NCBI GenBank assembly: GCA_966250375.1
Contig: CBINHE010000045.1
Location: forward strand, 1-36,329
Length of the DNA: 36,329 nt
DNA from: CAMLDH01 sp966250375
GTDB taxonomy: Bacteria > Pseudomonadota > Gammaproteobacteria > Burkholderiales > Burkholderiaceae_D
Reading direction: 5' to 3'
The notes beneath the pieces are model-generated. The model was not told where the DNA came from. It saw nothing but the letters and a program-made list of their open reading frames with translations, and ran no database searches. Shown here one piece after another: positions 16,949 through 26,000 of the stretch. The position numbers and the translations under genes were made by a program. The first letter of the stretch is position 1. Each line of letters opens with the position of its first letter.

Positions 16949-18751
16949 TTACTCCTGATCGAGACCAAAGGCAATGATGAAGTCGCCGTCGCGCATGGTG
17001 GTAACGAGAGCTTGGCGGCCACTGCTGCGGTGATGCATCTGAAGACTGCCATCAGCACCGATGGCTTGTACCTCGAAGCGCTGAGGCGCTTCATTGATGC
17101 CGGTTCCCAGCAGCTTGCCGAAAGCTTCCTTTGCACACCACAGGCGGGTGATCCATTCTTGAAGACCGGGACCGGAAAAAGCCGCAAGCAGAGTGCGTTC
17201 CGATTCACTACTCATGGCTTTGAGGAAATCGGCATCATGCTCGGCGATTCGCTCGATATCAACACCCATCGAACCACCATGCGCCACGGCAATTGCCTGG
17301 TCTTCGCAGTGCGCGATACTCACGGTGGGAATCGGCAATGCATGGTCCGGCCAGCTGGATACAAGCGGTTGGCCTTTGGCGCTGTTTTCGATCACGAATG
17401 CGGCCGGATGAAGCTTTTCTTCTGTGCCGCCATGTTGCGCACTCCAGGCCCTGACGGCATCCTTGGCGGCAATACGGCCGAGAAGCCATTGCAGTTGGCG
17501 CGGCGGCGTACCGCTCTTGCCGGTAAATGCCGCCATCTCGTCCATATGGAGGTAGTGGCGTGCAATCAGTGGCATGTCAAACCCGGCAATGCGCTTTGCA
17601 GTGAGCCGCTGGCAGATCAGGCTTGGGACAGAGGCGGGCAACGGTAGCGTATCGCTTAGCAGATACCGCATTGGCAGCCGGCGAAAGTCAATGAGCCGTT
17701 TGTCCCATTGGAACTGCCATGACTTCCAACCTTTGATTCGCAGCCACACGTTACCGGCGCCATCCTCGATTTCCACGTCCGCGCTCAGTATCTTGAGGCT
17801 GCTTGTAATGGCAACGCGCATGGGAACGCGCGTTCCCGGCGCGGGTGTGGGTCCGTAAAATTCAAGTTCTCCGATACCGATCGGGAACGCTACGCGCTCA
17901 TGCTGCTGCATTGCCCAGACCGCCATGACTTGTCCGATGGTGTCCATGAGTGCCGGATCGGTCAGCAATTGCGGGTTCCGGGTCGAGCGAAACAGATCGT
18001 CCGGTGAGCGAACCAGAATTTCAGCCTCCGCTCCCTGGGGACCGGAGCGGATGGCGCCCGTCAGGCATTGGAAGCGTGGACCATGAAATAGCTGCCGCTG
18101 CGCGTAAATCTCCGCTGCGCTTGACTGGCAATCGGCAACGAGATCCTCATGACTGAAAGAAAGGCTGTGCTGGTAGTGTTTGCCGAACAGCAGTTTGGCG
18201 CTGATCGAAGGCTGGGATTCTCCTTCAGCGAAGACCGCTACATCGACACGACAGGTCTCGCGCAGCGTATCGACATGCTCGACGCGTCCCTCTACCCGTA
18301 GCGTGAGCGCATCGGTATCGGCTAGCGCGATCCAGCGTCCCGCCGTGACGTTTTCAAATCCGATGAGGCCATGTCCTGGGGCCAGGCAAGCGGCGACTTC
18401 CGCCATGATCTCAAGGCTGACCGTCATTGGCACGACGGGGAAGCAGGCCGAAAGCGGCTTGACGCCGGGGGCGTGGACGAAGTGATGATCGGCGAGATAC
18501 AGGTCTTCGTCCACTGTGAGCCGCTGCTCGACAGTGATGGCGTTGTCGTGAAGGTAGTGCACGACATTGCCGATGAAAGGCAACATGTTTTCCAGAGCCG
18601 CCTCGTTTGTCGCGCGATACTGTTCGTTCGCTGCCGGTTGCGCCGGCTCGCGCTGTGCAGCGTAGGCGAGTTCTTGGGCGGAACTGACTTCGTGGAGTCG
18701 CGCGATAATGGGCGTTTCCCCTGGCGCAAAAAGGTTATGGGAATTTGCCAT
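16949..18751 (-). CDS. Dehydratase and 4'-phosphopantetheinyl transferase fusion
   Basis: A 600-residue bifunctional protein. Residues about 75-350 form a double-hotdog polyketide dehydratase: ADHHFVHAPG supplies the catalytic His89, the loop LSACFPVVPMTVSLEIMAE follows, and LLTDPALMDTIGQ supplies Asp270. Residues about 440-600 form a Sfp-type 4'-phosphopantetheinyl transferase with SIAHCEDQAIAVA, GVDIERI (magnesium ligands Asp498 and Glu500) and WCAKEAFGKLLG (Lys541, Glu542). The DH part should convert 3-hydroxyacyl-ACP to enoyl-ACP, which the PKS itself cannot do. The PPTase part should load phosphopantetheine on the PKS carrier domain. ATG 18751 overlaps the stop of the type III PKS gene by one base (TGATG), so the two are translationally coupled. 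Residues 1-70 are unassigned. Confidence 0.9.
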   Translation of the reverse strand: MANSHNLFAPGETPIIARLHEVSSAQELAYAAQREPAQPAANEQYRATNEAALENMLPFIGNVVHYLHDNAITVEQRLTVDEDLYLADHHFVHAPGVKPLSACFPVVPMTVSLEIMAEVAACLAPGHGLIGFENVTAGRWIALADTDALTLRVEGRVEHVDTLRETCRVDVAVFAEGESQPSISAKLLFGKHYQHSLSFSHEDLVADCQSSAAEIYAQRQLFHGPRFQCLTGAIRSGPQGAEAEILVRSPDDLFRSTRNPQLLTDPALMDTIGQVMAVWAMQQHERVAFPIGIGELEFYGPTPAPGTRVPMRVAITSSLKILSADVEIEDGAGNVWLRIKGWKSWQFQWDKRLIDFRRLPMRYLLSDTLPLPASVPSLICQRLTAKRIAGFDMPLIARHYLHMDEMAAFTGKSGTPPRQLQWLLGRIAAKDAVRAWSAQHGGTEEKLHPAAFVIENSAKGQPLVSSWPDHALPIPTVSIAHCEDQAIAVAHGGSMGVDIERIAEHDADFLKAMSSESERTLLAAFSGPGLQEWITRLWCAKEAFGKLLGTGINEAPQRFEVQAIGADGSLQMHHRSSGRQALVTTMRDGDFIIAFGLDQE

Positions 18752-19971
18752 CAGATTTTTTCCAGGACGAGGCCGGTCGCAGTCAAGCCGGGTCCAAACC
18801 CGATAGATACGACGCGTGTTCCTTGCGGAATTCCTTTCTCCTCCAGGATGCCTTTCAGAATGTGCGGGACCGTTGCCGAGGACATGTTGCCGTTCTCGCG
18901 GAAGACTTTTTTGCTGATGGCGACCTGTTCATCTCGCAGACCCAGCTCGTTTTGGATGTGTTCCACGATCTTCGGCCCGCCCGGGTGAATCGCAAACATC
19001 ATCGAATGTTTCTCCCGTTCGAAATCGATGCCGATGCTCTCCAGCATCGATATGACAAAGGAGCGCACGTGACGCTTGATAACGACGGGCACCATCACCG
19101 ACAGGGTCATCTGGAACTGGTGTGCGGCGGGCACCCAGGTCATGTCGTCGGCCGAGTCGGGTAGCAGGTTCTCCTTGAACGCGAGTATCCTGAGGCCCCG
19201 AAGTCCGTGCTGACGCACATAGTCGTCGGAACAGACCGAATACTTGATGAAGCCGTCGGCGAACAGGGTCATCGTGATGATGTTTTCCACGCCGGCGTCT
19301 TCAATGTTGTGGTGACCCGAGAGCAACTCCGTGTGGACGATGTCCACACGTTGCCGCGGCGCCGTTACCCCAAAGGTCGAAGAGGACAAGAAACCGTGTG
19401 CCATTTTGATGGCGGGGAAAGCGCCGTAACAGCCCATGTGATAACTATGGGTGACCGTGGTGTTGAACCACTCTTTCTGCGCAACCATGCGTTCCACTGG
19501 ACTCGGCGCGAGATAGCCGGAGCAGGTCACATGGATAAGGTCATCCGGTGCGGACGAGACGCCGCCGTACATTTCGGCCAGGCAGTCACCGACGATTTTT
19601 CCATAACTGGCATGGCGCTCCTTGATGTCGGCGCCTTTGGTGTCTTGGGAATCCGCATACAAGCGCAGGTGCTTTTGCTCCGGCTCGGCCAGCACCAACT
19701 CGCCATCGGAGAAACGCACATCCCGGAGACGCGGAAAAAGCACCAATTGCCGGCGATTGATCTGGTCGGCCGACACCGCGTACTTTGCAAATTTTTCTCG
19801 CATATCGTGCAGCGCCTGGCGAATGCCTTCCTTGCTCTGAATGTTGTTGGTCTTGCAGTAACCTCTGGCCAGCCCATAGGCAGAAATTTCCAGGGAAATA
19901 CGCTGGCCCACAGGTTTGACGAGCTGTATCGGCTTGAAGTCAACAAGGACGGGGTTGACGCTATTGTTCAT
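18751..19971 (-). CDS. Type III polyketide synthase (chalcone synthase-like)
   Basis: A 406-residue thiolase-fold enzyme. The triad is Cys181 in YHMGCYGAFPAIKMA, His329 in FAIHPGGPKIVEHI and Asn362 in RENGNMSSATVPHIL. IHPGGPKI and GNMSSAT are hallmarks of type III PKSs, and GFGPGLTATGLVLE near the end fits the family's C-terminal GFGPG loop. It would extend an acyl starter with malonyl-CoA and cyclise the product to a pyrone or resorcinol, or simply condense once. The N-terminus (about 70 residues before VLFPRLRD) is longer and less typical. AAGGAGC eight bases before the ATG is a good ribosome site. The type I PKS lies 62 bases upstream and the DH-PPTase gene overlaps its stop. KAS III is the alternative, but the GPGL loop and the asparagine argue against it. 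Confidence 0.85.
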   Translation of the reverse strand: MNNSVNPVLVDFKPIQLVKPVGQRISLEISAYGLARGYCKTNNIQSKEGIRQALHDMREKFAKYAVSADQINRRQLVLFPRLRDVRFSDGELVLAEPEQKHLRLYADSQDTKGADIKERHASYGKIVGDCLAEMYGGVSSAPDDLIHVTCSGYLAPSPVERMVAQKEWFNTTVTHSYHMGCYGAFPAIKMAHGFLSSSTFGVTAPRQRVDIVHTELLSGHHNIEDAGVENIITMTLFADGFIKYSVCSDDYVRQHGLRGLRILAFKENLLPDSADDMTWVPAAHQFQMTLSVMVPVVIKRHVRSFVISMLESIGIDFEREKHSMMFAIHPGGPKIVEHIQNELGLRDEQVAISKKVFRENGNMSSATVPHILKGILEEKGIPQGTRVVSIGFGPGLTATGLVLEKI

Positions 19972-20033
19972 CTAGTACGCTCCTTCTTTCATAGGTGACG
20001 CAATCGGCATGGATGGCGTGCAGGGGTAGGTAA

Positions 20034-23000
20034 TCATTGGCCAAGGCGCAGCATGGCGATTTGCCGGATGCTCGATGAAATGACAAGTTCGGGGGCGCCG
20101 TTTGCGCCACGCCCCAGCTCTTCCAGAAAATGACGCCGTCCAACCTCGATAGGTATGGGGCGAATGGATCGTGCCGCATATTGCCGGCGCAATTCGTCGC
20201 TTACCATTCCCGCATCCCACGGCCCCCAGTTGATCGAGACGGCATGCACCTTCGGCCAAGTGTGGCTGAGCCGGTCGGCCAGTTTGTTCAATACTTCGTT
20301 TGCCGCGCTGTAATCGCACTGGCCGACGTTGCCAAAGCGACCGGCGACCGAGGAGAAGAACGCAATGAACTTCAGACTGGACATCTGCAAGGTTTTCGCC
20401 AGTACGAGTGCCGGCAATACTTTTGTGTTGAATACGGCGTCGAAGGATTCGATGGACTTGTCGCCGATCAGCTTGTCGCCGATCACGCCGGCGCCATGGA
20501 GTACACCGTCGATGCGTCCCAAGCGGGTGTATATGTCGCCGATCAGTTTTTCGAATCCGGTTGCATCGCGTACGTCCAGGCAGTGATACTCGACCTCGGC
20601 GCCGGCGGCGCGCATGGCGGCCAGATTGGCCTTGATCTGGCGGTCCTTTAGAATGCGTTTGAGCGCGCTGTCGACTTGTGCCGGCGTCACCTTGCCGTGC
20701 CGGGCGCGCAGATCCTGGATCAAAAATTGTTTCAATTCGGCCGCATCCTTGATGCTGCGGATCGGCTCCACTTCTTCCTCGGGCAGCGCGCTGCGTCCGA
20801 CGATCACCAGCCGCGGACGATACTTCTCGGCCAGCGAGCGCGCGATGTCGGCCGTGATGCCATACGCGCCGCCAGTGATCAGAACGACCGCGCCCGCGTC
20901 CAGCGTCAATTCGGCGGGCAGGCCCTGGCGGACAACATCATTGCCATCGAATGCCAGATCGATCCGCCAGCGCCCCTGGGTGGTGTATCCGACTTCGACG
21001 TTTGGGTCCGTGCTGCACATTTCTTTCAATATCCGATCCACCAGCCAGTCTGGCTTCAGTTCAGGGGCGACGTCGATGCACTTGACCCGGAGCGACGTCC
21101 ACTCCCGCGCGGCCGACTTGACAACCCCCAATGTGCCCGCGCTTCCGACTGGAAAGGCGCGCGAACGGCTCAGTCCGAACTGCCCGTCGAAGGCTGTTAC
21201 GTTGACCAGCCATCCGGCGCCGTCTCGGGCGCTGGTCTTCAAGTCCTTCTCCAACACCTTCAACAGCAAAAACAAGGCGCGCGCATCGTTGAGGTGTTCG
21301 TCCGGTGTGTCGCTGTCTTCCGCTAACCCCATGAGGTTGATCACGGCGCCGACGGGTTCCCCCGAACCGGCAAGCAGAGCGCTAAGCGGCTCAACGGATT
21401 GAGGCGAAGAAAAATCGACCTCGTAACGGTGCTCATCCAAGGCACGCGTTGCCGTGCCGGGGATGAGCTGGCGCACGGAATGGCCTCGCCCCGCAAGCAC
21501 GCCATGAAAGGCCGTGCAGAGCGCCGATACAGCACCGACCAGCAAGATCGGATAGCGTACCGGCAAGTCGATTGCTACTGCGGCGTCAATATCCGCAGCA
21601 ATTGCCTGGACTACGTAGCACTGGACCGGATCGGCCTGGGCTGCAGTGTCGTTCGACTCCACCTTCTCACTGCGCGAAGAGGGTGGAGTCAGGGCTTTTT
21701 TTGAGGGTGCGGCCTCCTTTTTTGCGCCATTGGCCTCGCCCAATAGTCGCTCGTACCAGTCAATGATTTCATGCAAGGTCTTGAGCCCGGACAGCTCCTC
21801 GATGACGGTTTCTTCATCGCGTTCACCGAGCAGACTGTATTGGCTCGTGAGGCCGCTGAAGATCTCGATCCGTTTGATGGAGTCGATGCCCAGATCGGCC
21901 TCCATGTGGGCGTCGAGATCAAGCATGTCTGTCGGATATCCGGTGCGTTCCGAGATCGCCTGCAGCAATGCGGTCTTGAATTCGGAAACCGGCGCCAGGT
22001 TGGCGGGAAGGCTGCCGTTGTTCTTGATGGCGGATGCTGGTTCTTGCTGCGGCGCGGTCACTGGTGTGGATGGCTTGACAGGACGAGCGTGCGCTTCGAT
22101 GGGCGATCCGTTGCCGTTGATTGCCAATTGTTTCGGCAAAGTGGGTGCGCGTGGAACCGTGCTGAGCATAGCCGGCGATCCGTGTTGGACGGCCTTTGCC
22201 TGTGTCTGTGCCTGTGCGGTCGGCAGGGATGTTACTTGCGCTGTGCTGCTCGATGCCGGCACACGCACTGGCGAGCTTCCAGTCAGATGTGCCTGGAATT
22301 CCATAAAGTGGCGCAAGCTGCGTTGCTGTTCGCATTGCAGGTCCAGGAGTCGCTCGAATCCGCGCTGGATCTGATTGAATTGAGACTCCGAGCACTGGGC
22401 TGGCGGGACTTGCGCGCTGACGCTTGCCGCCGTCGAGCCGTCCCGTAATATTGCATCTTGTGTCATTTCGTTTCTCCTGTCGTTGATAGGGGGAGGGCCG
22501 ATGTACGTTGGCCTTATGGGTTCGACGGTCGGCCGTCGGGTCGTGTGGATCTGTGGGGTATCGACAACCGGGGGCGCTTCCGCCACGTGTGCAGCTCTTG
22601 GGGTCGGGTGCTGCGCTATTTTTTTAGGGGGCGCGTACCACGGTGCAGCCCGGCCGCCATTGACGCGCCACATCAGCGGGCCGGGCTTGGCCCGTTTCCG
22701 CGCTTGGACAAAGATGTCGTCCAGACTGCATTCGGCGAGCCCGCGACCGGAGAACCATGGTGCAAGATGAACCGGGAGCCCGATCGCCAAGGCCTGTGTC
22801 AGCAAATGCGCGAGTTGCAGCCAACCGGAACGGCCTGGTGCGTCGATGGCCAGCGTGGTGTGCGGCTTGTCGGCCAGGATGCGATCCACCAGACCGCTTA
22901 GCACCAGCCCGGGACCGCACTCAATGAACACTCTTGCGCCCGCCTTGTAGAGCTCGTTGATTTCATCCGTGAATCTGACCGGCTCCGCAATGTGCCGCGC

Positions 23001-26000
23001 CAGAAGTGCGCGCAACTGATTGCTGGCGTGCGGGTAGGGGGCCGCAGTGGTATTGCAATACACCGGGATCTTGGGCGCATGAAACTTGACCTTGGCCAGT
23101 TCGGTGGCCAGCGCATCGCGTACGCCGGCCATAATGTCGCAGTGAAATGCGGCACTTACCGCCAGTTTTTTCACGCGCAGCCCATCTTTGGCCAACACCG
23201 TCATCGCGGTGTCGATTGCCTCGACCGGCCCGCCAATGATGGTCTGGTCCGGGGCGTTTAAATTAACGATGCTGACACCGAGACCGTGCCGGGCGATCGC
23301 AGCCGCCACCTTCTCACCGTCGGCATTAATAGCCGCCATCGCGCCTGCAGGCGCTGTCGCCGACAGCCGTCCGCGGGTCACCGACAACTGTCGCAGATCG
23401 TCATGCGTGATCGCTCCCGCCGCGCACAATGCGACATATTCGCCGTAGCTGTGGCCAGCCACAAAATCGGGATGCAGGCCGTAGCCCGTGAGTACCTCGA
23501 AGGCAGCCATATCGACCATGCCCAAAGCGGGTTGGGCGATTTCGGTCGCATTCAGCGCCTGTTGCTGGGCATCGCGCTCCGCGTCGCTGAAGGCGGGCTG
23601 AGGATAGATGAAACGCGAAATCGGTTGGCTCGGCTCTTCGCCGGGCTGGCCGGATTGCACGAAGAATTGGTGAAGCTCTGGCATTGCCACCACGAGATCG
23701 CGCAGCATGTGAATCTTCTGGGAGCCCTGTCCGGGAAAGAGGAAGCACACACGTCCAATGTCGTCGGTGCTCTCCCGGTAATAGAGTCCTGGCGGTTGCT
23801 TGATCTCCGCGTGATCGGACAATAGTTCGAGAACACGCGTGAGTTTCTGTTTGAGATCATGGACCGAAGCAGCAATCAGCGTGAGTCGGCACGGATGTCC
23901 GCCATTTGCACGCCGAAGAACGTGCTGTTCCCGATACACGGAGTAGGCAAGCTGGGCCAGATCAATTTGTTCCGGGCAATCCAGCCCTTGCAGCAATCGT
24001 TTGGCAGTACTTTCGATTTCGGCACGGGTAACGCCCGCAAAAGCGAATATTTCGGCCTCGCGAGGATTCAGATTGACTGCATCGGATTTGCGATAGGTGC
24101 CTGTGTATTCCGCCAGCACGGTATGGAAATTGGTGCCGCCGAAGCCGAACGCACTGACACCGCAGTGTCGTGGATGGTCATGGCCGTCGTGAATCCATGG
24201 TCGCGTCTCGGTGTTGACGTAAAACGGCGACTGTGCGAAATCGATCGCGCTGCTGGGCTTGTCGACGCCCAATGTCGGCGGCAATATGCGGTGCTGCAGG
24301 GCCAGCGCGGCCTTGATCAGCCCCGCCATGCCGGCGGCCACCTTGGTGTGCCCGATCATGGATTTTACCGAGCCGACCGCGCAAACTTGCTTTGCCATGG
24401 ACGTCGAGCCGAAGGCGATGTTGAGCGACTCGATCTCCGACTTGTCACCCAGTGCAGTGCCGGTCCCGTGCGCTTCTATCAAGGTCACGGTCGCAGGGTC
24501 CACGCCTGCATCCTGGTAAGCGCGCTTCAAGGCCTTGACTTGGCCGGGAGGGTGAGGCGCCGTCAAGCCACGGTTGCGCCCGTCGCTTGAGCTGCCGATG
24601 CCCTTGATGAGCGCATAGATGCGGTCGCCATCGCGTTCCGCGTCGCAGAGGCGCTTCAACACAACGGTCCCGACGCCCTCGCTGATGGCGATGCCGTCGG
24701 CACTCTCATCGAAAGGCCGTGAGCGTCCGCGTGGCGACAAGGCATGGGTTTGGGCAAAACACATGAAGCCGATCGGACTGTTTGTACAATCGACCCCGCC
24801 CACCAGCGCCACATCGGCATCGCGGTTGCGCAACTGCTTGATGCCCACATCGAGTGCCGCCAGTGACGCTGCGCAGGCGGCGTCCACGGTAAAGTTGGTT
24901 CCACCCAGGTCGAGGCGATTGGCTACTCGGCCGGCGACCACATTACCGAGGATGCCCGGAAATGTATCTTCGGTCCATTTTGGAAGTTCATGCTCGTAGA
25001 GCGTCTTCAGGATGTGTTGCCGCGTCTCCTCGGGGAGGCTTTCGATTTTGGCCAGGTAGTGCGGTAGAAGCGTGCGAAAGTTATAGAACGTGCCAAGATC
25101 ATTCATGCCCCCTACAGCGAAGATGCTCGCGGTCCGGTCACGCGGAAAAGGGCGGCGGTCAAATCCGGCGTCTGCCAGCGCCTGCCTGGCGACCTCCAGA
25201 GCCAGAAGTTGCACCGGCTCAATTGAGGCGAGGCTCGCGGGCGCAATGCCATATATTTGAGGATCGAACGGGATGTCATCAAGAAAGCCGCCCCACTTGG
25301 AATAGACCTTGTCCGGGATGCCGCGCTTGGGATCGAACATATCCTCCACGCGCCAGCGATCGTCTGACACTTCCCGGATAGTATCGACGCCTCGCAAAAT
25401 GTTTTGCCAATACTGGCGTAGTCCTTGGGCGTGAGGAAACAGGCAGGCCATCCCGACAATGGCGATGTCTTCGTGAGAGGATTGTCGTGCCAACTGTGTG
25501 ACCGACGCCTTGCGATGTCGCAGCATCTCTTTGCTGGCAATCGACACGGAAGCATGAAGGTCAGCGATGCTGCACGTGCGCTCCCGGAGTCGCGCCACTT
25601 CGCCCAACATGTACACGCCTTCACGACGTTGGGTTTCGCTGTCAACGCTAACGTAGCGATTCTCGCCATTGGCGACCTTGGCGGCGTCGTTGCGTGTGAC
25701 TCCTTTTGCAGCGAGGCGCAGTCTGCCGATGTTCATCAGCTCCAGCGCCATCAGCGTTTCCTCATCGGACTTGGACGCCAGAACAAGCTCGCGTCGCACC
25801 TTTTCAAACTCGTCGCAGAACGGTGTCTTGGCGCAGCGGGTATAAATTCCTACCCCAGACTGCAATAACACGGTCTGCTGACAGTCAACGGCCTGCTTCT
25901 GAAATTCTTCCACGACCGCTCCGGCACGCACAATCTCCTCGGTGAATAGATATGCGGTGCCCATGAGAACCCCGACCTTCATGCCGCGCGCGACGAGGGG

